Below the pieces are notes generated by a model that had not been told where the DNA came from, made no database searches, and was given only the letters and a program-made list of their open reading frames with translations. Positions 1 to 8,023 of a stretch of 62,969 nucleotides of DNA are shown one piece after another. Source of the DNA: Pusillimonas noertemannii (GTDB lineage: Bacteria; Pseudomonadota; Gammaproteobacteria; Burkholderiales; Burkholderiaceae_B); contig NZ_QEKO01000002.1 in NCBI RefSeq assembly GCF_003096595.1, forward strand, positions 1-62,969, in the 5' to 3' direction. The translations under genes were made by a program, and so were the position numbers. Position 1 is the first letter of the stretch, and each line of letters begins with the position of its first letter.

Positions 1-152
1 CAAGGCCTCGTGAAAGGCCCCGCGGCGCACTCATTCCAAGCGCCCACACTTATCGGTTGTTTCGTTGTTAAAGAACAAGGGTCCTGCCCCAACCTTCGCT
101 GCGCTTAACATGTCGCTGCAAGGCGGTTACTGCGTTACTGCAAAGAAACGAG
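1..152 (-). other. Leader of an rRNA operon running left out of the window
   Basis: Read on the minus strand, this stretch carries a boxA-type antitermination signal (GTTCTTTAACA, 66-76). It is followed by the AACAACCGATAAGTGTGGGCG-type sequence, which resembles the segment ahead of 16S rRNA in proteobacterial rrn leaders. The mature 16S gene itself would lie beyond base 1 and is not in the window. The boxA and the strong upstream promoter are seen directly. Assignment to an rRNA operon is inferred from these signals and from resemblance to known leaders; a tRNA or 23S spacer context is less likely because of the promoter. Confidence 0.7.
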
Positions 153-181
153 ATTATGAAGCAGTTTTTTTGGCTTGTCAA
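153..181 (-). promoter_or_regulatory. Strong sigma-70 promoter, probably rrn P2
   Basis: On the minus strand there is a perfect -35 TTGACA (176-181), a 17-bp spacer and a -10 CATAAT (153-158). It fires leftward into the boxA-containing leader. The near-consensus hexamers and exact 17-bp spacing are what one expects of a stable-RNA promoter. Confidence 0.75.
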
Positions 182-403
182 GTTAAGGGTTTTGTGTGGA
201 GCCTTCTGGCCTAGCACCGCAACCGCTTCTTGTACCGCCCTGCTCTACGCTCTCGTCGGGGACCGGAACACCGCCTAATAAAACCGCGTTCCTGACCCGC
301 TTTACAGCGCTTCTCGCCGTCCCGTCTGGCAGCAAACCCAAGGCTTGCTGCAAGCCTGTTTCCCTTGGGGTTAACCCTGAGGGGCGGGCTGCGAAAGAAC
401 GTA

Positions 404-433
404 ACTATAGCACAGCATTTTTAGCCCGTGCAA
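404..433 (-). promoter_or_regulatory. Candidate upstream rrn promoter (P1-like)
   Basis: Minus strand TTGCAC (428-433), 18-bp spacer, TATAGT (404-409), also pointing left. It lies about 250 bp upstream of the stronger promoter at 153-181, which would give a tandem arrangement like the P1/P2 pairs of many rrn operons. The hexamers are good but not perfect, so this is a candidate only. No convincing gene lies between the two promoters. Confidence 0.4.
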
Positions 434-845
434 CTGGAAAACACCTCAAAATCCTTCCGCCGACCCGCCCTATTTCCCCCTTCCCATCCTAAGCCCTTGA
501 TCGGCCATGGGAATCTGTTTTTAACCGGACTGAAATATTTTTTTAGCCGAGAGAAATATTTTTAAAATGGGGTGGAAAACAGTCTGCTCTCACCGAGCTG
601 TCGCCTTCGCATGGAAGAAGTTCTCTCCTATAGATACAAGGGCATATTTCATCGAGCTGAAGCTTTGCGCACCCACGATAGCAGGGCAATTGCCCTCTTC
701 TATAAGTACATGACACCATAGACGCCATGCGCCTCATGGGCGATGATAGGCCGGCACGAACGCACAACGGCAAGGGCGCCATTCGCGCGGGCCAGGCCCG
801 TCGGCCCCTGGCCAAGTCTTCCCACCCTCTCACCGGAGAGCCCGC
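434..845. other. Intergenic region upstream of hppD with repeat and palindrome
   Basis: I see no credible coding sequence here. It holds two AT-rich direct repeats, GAAATATTTTT at about 532-542 and 552-562 (start-to-start 20 bp, about two helical turns). It also holds a perfect 14-bp palindrome AGGGCAATTGCCCT at 683-696, just before a -10-like TATAAG at 701-706. These are plausible operator and promoter elements for hppD, but no regulator gene lies next to them. Confidence 0.4.
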
Positions 846-1964
846 ATGAACACCGCATTCACGCCCTGGGAGAATCCCATGGGCACCGCAGGATTCGAAT
901 TCGTCGAATACGCCGCGCCCGACCCGCAGGCGCTGGGCGAGGTCTTCGAGACCCTGGGTTTCAAGGCCGTCGCACGCCACCGCCATAAAGATGTCACGCT
1001 TTATCGGCAGGGCGGCATCAATTTCATCGTCAACGCCGAGCCGCATTCTTTCGCCCAACGCTTTGCCCGCCTGCACGGCCCCTCGGTGTGCGCGATTGCC
1101 TTTCGGGTCGAGAACGCCGCCCAGGCCTACCACCGGGCGCTCGAACTGGGCGCCTGGGGCATCGATTCGGGCAGCGGCCCCATGGAACTCAACATTCCCG
1201 CCATCAAGGGCGTGGGCGATTCCCTTATCTACCTGGTCGACCGCTGGGCCGGCAAGAACGGCCACGGCGGCATCGGCGACATCAGCATCTACGATGTCGA
1301 CTTCGAGGCCATCGACCCCTCAACCGCCGACGCCGACATTCATCACCAGGGCGCGGGCCTGCGCGCCATCGACCATCTTACGCACAACGTGCACAAGGGC
1401 CGCATGAACGAATGGGCCGAATTCTACGAGCGCCTGTTCAACTTCCGCGAAATACGCTACTTCGACATCGAGGGCAAGGTCACGGGCGTCAAATCCCGCG
1501 CCATGACATCCCCCTGCGGCGGCATCCGTATTCCCATCAACGAAGAAGGCACCGAAGAAAAAGGCCAGATCCAGGAATACCTCGACACCTACAAGGGCGA
1601 AGGCATCCAGCACATCGCCCTGTCAACCGAAAACATCCACGCCACCGTCGAACAACTGCGCGCCAACGGCGTCAAGTTTCTCGACACGCCCGACACCTAT
1701 TACGAACTGCTTGACGGCCGCCTGCCCGGCCACGGCGAAGATGTGGCACACCTGCGCGAGAATCGCATCTTGCTTGACGGCGCCCCCGATGGCGGCCTGC
1801 TGCTGCAGATATTCACCGAAAACCAGATCGGGCCGATATTTTTCGAGATCATCCAGCGCAAGGGCAACGACGGCTTTGGCGAAGGCAACTTCAAGGCGCT
1901 GTTCGAGTCCATCGAGCTCGACCAGATGCGCCGCGGTGTCTTGAAGACACCCAAGGCCGGCTAG
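846..1964 (+). CDS. hppD: 4-hydroxyphenylpyruvate dioxygenase
   Basis: Converts 4-hydroxyphenylpyruvate and oxygen to homogentisate, the second step of tyrosine catabolism, in the cytoplasm. The 372 residues match the usual bacterial length and form two vicinal-oxygen-chelate halves. The three iron ligands expected in the C-terminal half are visible: His177 in DHLTHNV, His256 in IQHIAL and Glu334 in FFEIIQRKG. The start is supported by a CGGAGAG ribosome site 6 bases upstream. It appears monocistronic: the next gene is on the other strand, and no homogentisate dioxygenase or fumarylacetoacetase is nearby, so the rest of the pathway must lie elsewhere. The upstream palindrome at 683-696 may be its operator. 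The family assignment is very secure. Confidence 0.95.
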   Translation: MNTAFTPWENPMGTAGFEFVEYAAPDPQALGEVFETLGFKAVARHRHKDVTLYRQGGINFIVNAEPHSFAQRFARLHGPSVCAIAFRVENAAQAYHRALELGAWGIDSGSGPMELNIPAIKGVGDSLIYLVDRWAGKNGHGGIGDISIYDVDFEAIDPSTADADIHHQGAGLRAIDHLTHNVHKGRMNEWAEFYERLFNFREIRYFDIEGKVTGVKSRAMTSPCGGIRIPINEEGTEEKGQIQEYLDTYKGEGIQHIALSTENIHATVEQLRANGVKFLDTPDTYYELLDGRLPGHGEDVAHLRENRILLDGAPDGGLLLQIFTENQIGPIFFEIIQRKGNDGFGEGNFKALFESIELDQMRRGVLKTPKAG

Positions 1965-2131
1965 CCGGCACAGCCCGCAAGCGCCAATCGCGGAAGCCTT
2001 CCACGACCACGGGGGCCGGCCGCCAAGCCATCGGCACAAGTTCCAGACGGGGCCAGCGGCCCTCGATTCATGGCGCTACGCGCCGAACACCGGGTTCAGG
2101 GCGGCGCCGGGCATGGGCCGCCGGCCGCGGG

Positions 2132-2677
2132 TCACCCCAGCATATCGGCAAATTCCTTGCGCAACTTGGCCATCTTGGGTGCAATCACGAACTGGCAATA
2201 GCCCTGCTGCGGGTTGCGTTCGTAGTAATTGTGATGAACGGCTTCAGCGGGCCAGAACGGCGCCGCATCCAGCACTTTGGTCACGACAGCGGTGTCCAGC
2301 ACGGCCTCGACCTGGGCGATGACTTCGCGCGCCACGATCTTCTGGGCCTCTGTCTGGCAAAAAATAACCGAAGCATATTGCGGCCCGACATCTGCGCCCT
2401 GGCGATCGGGCGTGGTGGGGTCGTGCGTGGCGAAAAACACCCTTAGCAGGGTGGCAAAATCGATGACGGACGGATCGAAGCGCACACGCACCACTTCGAC
2501 ATGGCCTGTGTCCTTGCCGCACACTTGTTCGTAGCTGGGGTTGTCGACGTGCCCCCCGCTATAGCCCGGGGTCACCTCGAGCACGCCGCGCAGCGATTGC
2601 AGCACGCTTTCGGTGCACCAGAAGCATCCCCCACCCAAGACAGCGGTTTCGATGCTGGAGTCTTGCTGTGAACTCAT
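2132..2677 (-). CDS. msrA: Peptide-methionine (S)-S-oxide reductase MsrA
   Basis: Repairs methionine-S-sulfoxide in proteins, using thioredoxin as the usual reductant. The 181-residue product carries the active-site motif GGGCFWC with catalytic Cys18. The C-terminal GYCQF Cys is a likely resolving cysteine. The typical MsrA stretches GYSGG, GHVEVV and HNYYERNPQQGYC are also present. I chose the ATG at 2677 because AGGA lies 8 bases upstream; an in-frame ATG three codons earlier has poor spacing. No msrB lies beside it. It stands alone between convergent hppD and the next leftward gene, a small cytochrome. Confidence 0.93.
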   Translation of the reverse strand: MSSQQDSSIETAVLGGGCFWCTESVLQSLRGVLEVTPGYSGGHVDNPSYEQVCGKDTGHVEVVRVRFDPSVIDFATLLRVFFATHDPTTPDRQGADVGPQYASVIFCQTEAQKIVAREVIAQVEAVLDTAVVTKVLDAAPFWPAEAVHHNYYERNPQQGYCQFVIAPKMAKLRKEFADMLG

Positions 2678-2817
2678 GGCTTTCATCCTATGTATGTAAT
2701 GGCGTCCGCCGGCTTGCCTGGGGCCACTGGTGACGAGGAGCTGGCCGCCCTGCGGCAAGACATCGAGGCACGCGTGCTGCTTCAGTCAAGTGCGGCCCTG
2801 CTGCCGCTTGCTCCTGG

Positions 2818-3174
2818 CTATTCGACCTTGTCGGCCGGCGAGTCGTTCAAAGACAGTATCCATTGTGCCAGCGCGCGCGCATCGTTGGGGCTGACATGAG
2901 CCTGCCGCGGCATGGGCACAGGCCCCCACCGTCCCCGGCTGCCGTTAACGATGCTTTGGGCAAGATAGTCGGCTGCCTCGGGATTGCCGGCGAAGCGCTG
3001 GGCAATCGTCGAAAAAGCGGGCCCCACCACCTTGCGATCGACCCGGTGACAGGACATGCAGTTATTGGCCTGGGCCAGCCCAAGGCCGACGGTCTGGCCC
3101 GAAACGGGGCCCGCGTAGATGGAAGCGGCGAAAAAAAGCACCGCGCACGGTAAAAAAACAGAACGCACCAACAT
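2818..3174 (-). CDS. Small class I cytochrome c (c-551/c-552-like)
   Basis: A 118-residue exported monohaem cytochrome. Residues 1-26 form a signal peptide, so the protein acts in the periplasm. The haem site CMSCH is at 39-43, with axial ligands His43 and probably Met88 in GPVPMPRQ. The size and the PMPxxxVS pattern fit the small soluble c-551/c-552 electron carriers that donate to oxidases or periplasmic reductases. No partner gene adjoins it, so the physiological redox partner cannot be read from context. It is divergent from lgt. Confidence 0.85.
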   Translation of the reverse strand: MLVRSVFLPCAVLFFAASIYAGPVSGQTVGLGLAQANNCMSCHRVDRKVVGPAFSTIAQRFAGNPEAADYLAQSIVNGSRGRWGPVPMPRQAHVSPNDARALAQWILSLNDSPADKVE

Positions 3175-3282
3175 AATAAATAAGCAACCCTTTTATCCGG
3201 CAGCCGGCTTATCGGACAGTGCAGCTGCCGATCACACTCTTCCTGTATTATCGACGATATTTGACCCGACCCACCCGAAGCC

Positions 3283-4071
3283 ATGCTTGTCCATCCTCAA
3301 TTCGATCCCGTCGCCCTTCAGCTTGGCCCTGTGGCCGTGCACTGGTACGGCCTGATGTATCTGGTGGGCTTCGCCCTGGTCTGGCTGCTGGGCCGATGGC
3401 GCATCAATGCGGGCAAGGCCGACCTGACCCTTCGCGACCTTGAAGACCTGATCTTCTACTGCGTGCTGGGCGTGGTGGTGGGCGGGCGGCTGGGCTATGC
3501 GCTGTTCTACAAGCCGTCCGAATACCTGGCCAATCCGATCGAGCTGCTGTACGTCTGGCAAGGCGGCATGTCGTTCCATGGCGGGCTGCTGGGCGTCATT
3601 ACCGTGCTGTGCCTGTTCGCGTACAAGAAAGGCAAGCCCCTGCTGGCCATCGGCGATTTTCTTACACCCCTTATCCCCCTGGGGCTGGCCGCGGGCCGGC
3701 TGGGCAATTTCATCAATGGCGAGCTCTGGGGCCGCGCCACCACAATGCCCTGGGGCATGGTGTTTCCGCAAAGCGGCGACAACCTGCCGCGCCATCCCTC
3801 GCAGCTTTATGAACTGGGCCTCGAAGGCCTGCTGCTGTTCGTCGTGCTGTGGTGGTTCTCGAACAAGCCTCGGCCCCTGGGCCAGGTCAGCGCCGTGTTC
3901 CTGATGGGTTACGGCGCGCTGAGGTTTTTGGTGGAATACACTCGCGAGCCCGATGCCTTCCTGGGCTTGCTGGCCGGCGGCCTGTCGATGGGGCAGCTTC
4001 TTTCGCTGCCCATGATCGCCGCCGGCGCGGTCATTTTTCTTTGGAGTGCAAGAAAATCGACCCGTTCATAG
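3283..4071 (+). CDS. lgt: Prolipoprotein diacylglyceryl transferase
   Basis: Transfers diacylglycerol from phosphatidylglycerol to the lipobox cysteine of prelipoproteins in the inner membrane, the first step of lipoprotein maturation. The 262-residue protein has about seven hydrophobic segments. It carries the Lgt signature [14 protein letters not shown] (about 138-151) and the conserved SFHGGLLG around His99. Its substrates in this window would include Pal. Its last 41 bases overlap the convergent SIMPL-domain gene. Confidence 0.95.
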   Translation: MLVHPQFDPVALQLGPVAVHWYGLMYLVGFALVWLLGRWRINAGKADLTLRDLEDLIFYCVLGVVVGGRLGYALFYKPSEYLANPIELLYVWQGGMSFHGGLLGVITVLCLFAYKKGKPLLAIGDFLTPLIPLGLAAGRLGNFINGELWGRATTMPWGMVFPQSGDNLPRHPSQLYELGLEGLLLFVVLWWFSNKPRPLGQVSAVFLMGYGALRFLVEYTREPDAFLGLLAGGLSMGQLLSLPMIAAGAVIFLWSARKSTRS

Positions 4072-4774
4072 TAACCGTCACTGTTTCGGTGCCCGGCTCC
4101 AGGGGCACGCGGGCCGACTCATCGGCCGATGCGACCATGGCCATCATGCGCGGTGCGGGCTGGAACGGCATGCCCATGCCGCCCAGGTTGACGCTTTTGA
4201 TCGAATAAGACTCAAACCCGAACGCCTCGGCGAGGGCCTGGGCGCGGCTCTGGAAAGCCTTGGCGGCGTCGGCGAGCAGCGCCTGCTCTTGCTTGGCGCG
4301 GGTTTCGGGCGCAACCGAAAAGCCCATTCCCGCGATCGGCATCCGGTCGCTCAGCTTGGCGGCCAACGCCGAAGCCGCGGCGAAATCAGTGGACTTGAGC
4401 ACGATTTCGGCACGCCCCCTCCAGTTGGTGATCGCGCCCTTGTCGTCGTTATGCGGCCAAACACGGTAGTTGCCGCTGCGCGACTGCACCTTGCCTTCGG
4501 CCCTGGCGTCCTTCATGACGGAGTCAAGCGTATTGGACAAGGCCTTGACCACGGCCTCTTGAGACGGATCGCTGACCTCGGTGGCCAGCGTGATGGTGAC
4601 CGTGTCCTGAGCCACTTCAGCGAAGGCCTGCGCGTCGAGCGTGGCCTCGGGCATCGGTTTGCGGTGGGCGTCGTGGTCGCCCGGCTCGTGGGCATGGGCC
4701 GGAAGTGCCAGGGCCATGGCCAGGCCTGCCACCACGCCCGCTAGCCAACTGTGTTTCTGCTGGAATAAATACAT
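4031..4774 (-). CDS. SIMPL (DUF541) domain protein, exported
   Basis: A 247-residue protein with an N-terminal signal peptide (hydrophobic core about 11-25, ending AHAHE), followed by a short His/Asp-rich stretch and one DUF541/SIMPL domain of the BP26/YggE type. The start is ATG 4774, with an excellent AGGAGG 5 bases upstream; a longer reading frame continues upstream but lacks a ribosome site. YggE-type proteins have been linked to oxidative-stress protection and can oligomerise, but their biochemical role is not settled. The gene ends inside the 3' end of lgt on the opposite strand. Confidence 0.8.
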   Translation of the reverse strand: MYLFQQKHSWLAGVVAGLAMALALPAHAHEPGDHDAHRKPMPEATLDAQAFAEVAQDTVTITLATEVSDPSQEAVVKALSNTLDSVMKDARAEGKVQSRSGNYRVWPHNDDKGAITNWRGRAEIVLKSTDFAAASALAAKLSDRMPIAGMGFSVAPETRAKQEQALLADAAKAFQSRAQALAEAFGFESYSIKSVNLGGMGMPFQPAPRMMAMVASADESARVPLEPGTETVTVTMNGSIFLHSKEK

Positions 4775-4863
4775 ACGGCCTCCTGGGGAGTTGAAAGAGT
4801 AGGTATCGTGCGCCCAAACGCGGCGGATCGAGGTGAACCGCGCCACCTTGCCCGGCCAGCGCT

Positions 4864-6351
4864 TTATTCGGGCCTGATGTCGCCGGCTCGGCGATAAGAG
4901 TGATGTTCGCGCTTGTCGCGGTACATGGCAAGGTCGGCGGCGCGCAGCGCGCGATCGAAATCCTCGCGTCCGGCCGCGGTGGCTATGCCCACCGAAACGC
5001 TTAGCGGTGTGCCGCCATAGAACTGGTTGTTCAAGTCTATCAGGCGGCGAACGTCGCTCAGGATCACCTCGGCCTCGATCGCCGACATGCCGGGCAGCAG
5101 CACCATGAATTCATCGCCGCCGATACGCGCAGCCGAGGCGGGGCGGTCTATGGCCTTGTTCAGCACCTCGCCCATGCGGCGCAGCAAGGCATCGCCGGCG
5201 GCGTGTCCCTGCGTGTCGTTGGCCGCCTTGAGGTTGTTGAGGTCGAGGGCAATGAAGGAAACCGGGGCAATGCGCTTGCGCCCCAGGCGGTCAAGCTCGT
5301 CGACGAAGAAAGAACGGTTCTTCAATTGCGTGAGGACATCGTGCTGGCCCAGATATTCAAGATAGGCTTCGGCCTTCTTGCGCGCCGTGATGTCTGTAAG
5401 CGCCAGCAGTATCAGGTCCCAGTCGGCTTCATGGCCGGCAAACACCGAGAACTGCATATGGATGTGCAGGACGTCGCCTGCGAGCGAGCGGTTGCGCACC
5501 TCGCGATGCTGGAACAGCTTTCCTTCCCATAGGTCGATCAGCTGCTCGGCGAACGAAGCCACCATCTCGTCCTCGAAGACTTCGTTCAGGCGTGTGAGCA
5601 GGTCGTTGCGGTCTTTGGCCTTGTACATTTGCAAGGTATAGCCGTTGACGTCCAGCACGCGGATCTCGGACATGCAACGTTCGACGAACTCGGGGTGGAC
5701 ATCGAGGAAGGTACGGAAATCAACGATGCCCTGCTCTCGGATTTCGTTGAGCAGGGTCTTGATGCGGCTGAAGTCTTCGACCCACAAAGAGACCGGCGCC
5801 TGCTGGAAGAATTCGCGCGCCATGCTCTCGTTCATGAGTGCGTTGCGGCGGGACTGCTGCAGCTCGGTGATGTCTTCTACCGCCACCAGCACCTGGTCCC
5901 ACCGGCGCTCGCGATCGGGAAGCACGACACCCCTGAGGGCGATGTCGAGGCGCCGGCCGTCAAGCGTGTAGTTGACCGTGGTGCTGCGAAAACTGTCGCC
6001 GGTGCTCCATAGTTGCAGCATTTCGGAAGCCAGGCCGTCGAGCGTGTCGTCGCGCATGACCTCGGGAAGCCGGGACATCAATGTTGCGGCCGTGTCGGCC
6101 CCATACAGATTCAGCGTCTGGCGATTGACGCGCTGGATGCGTATTGCGCCGGCGCACTGCCGCAGGCGATCGGGGTCTTGCCCCAGCCAGACCTGGAAAT
6201 CGTGTACCCCTTCGGACCGCCATTGTTCGAAGAGCTCATACAAGGCACTGTAGTCTTCGAGCCATAGCGACATTGGCACGACTTCGAAGAAATCATCGAG
6301 ACGAAATCCCCGGAGTTGCGGTATGTCCTGCGCATGCAACGGTTCTTTCAT
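4864..6351 (-). CDS. Diguanylate cyclase with two homologous sensor domains
   Basis: Predicted to make cyclic di-GMP from two GTP. Of its 495 residues, the C-terminal ~160 form a GGDEF domain with an intact GGDEF at 411-415. Ahead of it lie two clearly homologous PAS-like sensor halves (about 20-165 and 180-325) that begin FFEVVPMSLW and FFQQAPVSLW exactly 160 residues apart. There are no membrane segments, so it is cytoplasmic. The usual RxxD inhibitory site is replaced by KAID (399-402) with two extra residues before GGDEF, so product inhibition may be weak. The start is ATG 6351, preceded by AAGGTAG. Signal and target are unknown. Confidence 0.88.
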   Translation of the reverse strand: MKEPLHAQDIPQLRGFRLDDFFEVVPMSLWLEDYSALYELFEQWRSEGVHDFQVWLGQDPDRLRQCAGAIRIQRVNRQTLNLYGADTAATLMSRLPEVMRDDTLDGLASEMLQLWSTGDSFRSTTVNYTLDGRRLDIALRGVVLPDRERRWDQVLVAVEDITELQQSRRNALMNESMAREFFQQAPVSLWVEDFSRIKTLLNEIREQGIVDFRTFLDVHPEFVERCMSEIRVLDVNGYTLQMYKAKDRNDLLTRLNEVFEDEMVASFAEQLIDLWEGKLFQHREVRNRSLAGDVLHIHMQFSVFAGHEADWDLILLALTDITARKKAEAYLEYLGQHDVLTQLKNRSFFVDELDRLGRKRIAPVSFIALDLNNLKAANDTQGHAAGDALLRRMGEVLNKAIDRPASAARIGGDEFMVLLPGMSAIEAEVILSDVRRLIDLNNQFYGGTPLSVSVGIATAAGREDFDRALRAADLAMYRDKREHHSYRRAGDIRPE

Positions 6352-6394
6352 GATGTCTACCTTGTGGTGGATCAGCGCAACGATAACACTTCTG

Positions 6395-6428
6395 CAAAAA
6401 AAAGCCCGTCGCGATGGACGAGCTTTTT
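6395..6428 (-). terminator. Rho-independent terminator after 6S RNA
   Basis: On the minus strand AAGCTCGTC and GACGGGCTT form a stem around CATCGC, followed directly by a run of eight T. It lies 8 bases beyond the proposed 3' end of 6S RNA. A run of A on the other side would let it work weakly in the opposite direction too. Confidence 0.75.
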
Positions 6429-6435
6429 CAAAAAA

Positions 6436-6613
6436 TGCCCCGCCTGTGCCGTATAGACCGGCATCCCGGAACCGAGGGTTCACGGTGGTCGCCATCAGCC
6501 AAGTTTTGGGATCACCAGTTAAGGTGTTCACACCCGCTTGTCAATCCGGCAACCTGTATGCCTAAGCATTGGTTCAAGGAATGTATGGTCAAATCTCGAA
6601 CACTGCAGGGACA
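6436..6613 (-). ncRNA. ssrS: 6S RNA
   Basis: 6S RNA binds sigma-70 RNA polymerase as a promoter mimic and adjusts transcription in stationary phase. The evidence is positional and structural. It lies 42 bases downstream of zapA on the same strand, the conserved zapA-ssrS order. The ~178 bases can fold into one long rod: TGTCCC at the 5' end pairs with GGGGCA at the 3' end, and GTG with CAC just inside. GAACCCTCGGTTC and GGTGTGAACACC make internal hairpins, and TTGAACCAATGC pairs with GCATACAGGTT. A T-rich terminator follows. The ends are estimates from the closing stem. I cannot run a covariance model here. Confidence 0.72.
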
Positions 6614-6655
6614 AACTGTGGAGCGCCGCGCCGCAAGGCCGACGCCCCGAATGAT

Positions 6656-6973
6656 TTAGCTTGCGGCCCTGGCGCCACCTTGGCCCAGAGCCTGATCGAT
6701 CATGTGGTTCATGTCGTCTATTCTACGCTTGAAGTCACCGACAGCCACGTCGCCAAGCGGACCATCGGGCGCGCGCATGGCCAGCATTTCGGCCGCGATC
6801 TGAATGGCAGCCATGACTGCGATTCGCTCGTTGCTAGAAATTTTACCAGACCCTTTGACGCGCAGCATGCGCTGGTCGACAAGGTGCACGGCCTCGAGCA
6901 GCGCCTGTTTTTCGGGCGCGGCACAAGCCAGCGAATAATCGCGGCCGAGGATGGAGACATCGATACGTTCCAT
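6656..6973 (-). CDS. zapA: Cell division protein ZapA
   Basis: ZapA binds FtsZ and bundles its filaments at midcell. The 105-residue product has the family layout: an N-terminal FtsZ-binding beta/alpha part (MERIDVSILGRDYSL...) and a C-terminal helix that makes a tetramer coiled coil. The order of a small coiled-coil gene (6980-7384), zapA and then 6S RNA is typical for beta- and gammaproteobacteria, and all three read leftward. Only 6 bases separate it from the upstream gene, so the two are almost certainly cotranscribed. Confidence 0.9.
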   Translation of the reverse strand: MERIDVSILGRDYSLACAAPEKQALLEAVHLVDQRMLRVKGSGKISSNERIAVMAAIQIAAEMLAMRAPDGPLGDVAVGDFKRRIDDMNHMIDQALGQGGARAAS

Positions 6974-6979
6974 GCGGGT

Positions 6980-7384
6980 TTACTCCTGGGGCGCGCCGGG
7001 CAGGCGCATCAATACAGCGTCGATGCGCTGCTGGGCAGCAAGGGCGGCGGTACGCAGGCGGCCGGACTCTTCTTGGCTGACCTGCAGGCTTTGCCGGACC
7101 GTTTCGCAGTCGGCGAGATGCCGCGCCGCTTCAGCGCGCAGCTGCGCCTCGGCGGCTTCAGCCTGGCTGCGCAGGGCCTCGAGCTGGCTGGCATGCCCGC
7201 GCGCCTGTTCGATCGCCTCTTGCTGCGCGGATTGTTCGCGCGAGATCTGGTCGCGCAAGGCATTGCGCTCTTGTTCGAGGCTGGTGATGCGGGCTTGCAG
7301 CGAGACACGGTCGGACTGCATCCGCTGGACGAGCTGCACCAGTTGCCCGATACGGGCAGAGAGGGAATCGAGATCTTGCAACAT
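6980..7384 (-). CDS. ZapB-like coiled-coil protein
   Basis: A 134-residue, almost wholly helical protein (about residues 5-120), rich in Gln, Glu, Ala and Arg with a heptad-like pattern. It has no signal peptide and no membrane segment. Placement immediately upstream of zapA suggests the short coiled-coil family found next to zapA in many proteobacteria, often described as ZapB-like, which would bridge ZapA to other divisome or chromosome factors. The sequence alone only shows a coiled coil; the divisome role is inferred from the neighbour. Confidence 0.65.
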   Translation of the reverse strand: MLQDLDSLSARIGQLVQLVQRMQSDRVSLQARITSLEQERNALRDQISREQSAQQEAIEQARGHASQLEALRSQAEAAEAQLRAEAARHLADCETVRQSLQVSQEESGRLRTAALAAQQRIDAVLMRLPGAPQE

Positions 7385-7525
7385 GGGCGTTATCGTAAAC
7401 CATCCCGCATCAAGCTGGAAAGGGGAAAAGAGGGAAAACCCTCGAACAAGGGGAAATCAGGGTTTTCAGCAGGCATCGGGTCGATTACCATGCAGCACCT
7501 TCGCTTGGCGGGAGACAAGGCAGAC

Positions 7526-7987
7526 ATGCAGGTCAGAAACAAGCAGGATTTCGGCGCGGGCGTCATGTTCGCCGTCATCGGTGCCCTGGCATCGCTGGGT
7601 GCCCTCAAGTATGACATGGGTACGGCGCGCGACATGGGCCCCGGCTACTTCCCCTTCTGGCTGGGTATATGCCTGGCCGTACTTGGGGCCTCGATCGCGC
7701 TGCGGGCGTTATCCGTCCGGGCCCCCATCAGCAAGCTCGACCCCACCGACTGGAAGACCGTGGCCATACTTCTCGGCTCGGTTGCCTTGTCGGCCGCGCT
7801 GCTCAATATCCTGGGCATTTTCCTTACGGTCTTCATCCTGGTGCTGCTCAGCAGCATGGCCAGCCATCTCTTCAACTGGAAGGTGGCGGCCATTACGGGT
7901 GCCGGCCTGGCCGTCTTCGTATGGCTCGCCTTCATCAAGGCGCTGGGCCTGGTCTTTCCGCTCTGGCCCTCGGTGCTCAGCCAATAG
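7526..7987 (+). CDS. tctB: Tripartite tricarboxylate transporter small membrane subunit TctB
   Basis: A 153-residue inner-membrane protein with four hydrophobic segments and the family motif MGPGYFPFWLG near residue 35. In tripartite tricarboxylate transporters the small TctB and large TctA subunits form the permease fed by a periplasmic TctC receptor. The ATG at 7526 is preceded by AAGG. The reading frame stays open upstream but lacks family sequence there. tctA starts 36 bases downstream. No tctC receptor is in the window, so one of the many orphan receptors typical of Alcaligenaceae may serve it. Confidence 0.85.
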   Translation: MQVRNKQDFGAGVMFAVIGALASLGALKYDMGTARDMGPGYFPFWLGICLAVLGASIALRALSVRAPISKLDPTDWKTVAILLGSVALSAALLNILGIFLTVFILVLLSSMASHLFNWKVAAITGAGLAVFVWLAFIKALGLVFPLWPSVLSQ

Positions 7988-8023
7988 GCGCCTCCCCTTT
8001 CCTTCTCTTGCGCAATAGTCCTC

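Noticed and set aside
196-492. Open frame of 98 codons near the left end
   Set aside because: It overlaps the promoter region of the leftward rRNA operon, has low-complexity Pro/Ser composition and no ribosome site or family resemblance.
543-1265. Long minus-strand frame over the hppD promoter and start
   Set aside because: It is a shadow of hppD on the opposite strand; the codon pattern follows hppD and the translation has no recognisable domain.
6569-7525. Rightward frame in line with tctB extending back over zapA
   Set aside because: The extension is antisense to zapA and the ZapB-like gene; TctB homology begins only at the ATG at 7526.
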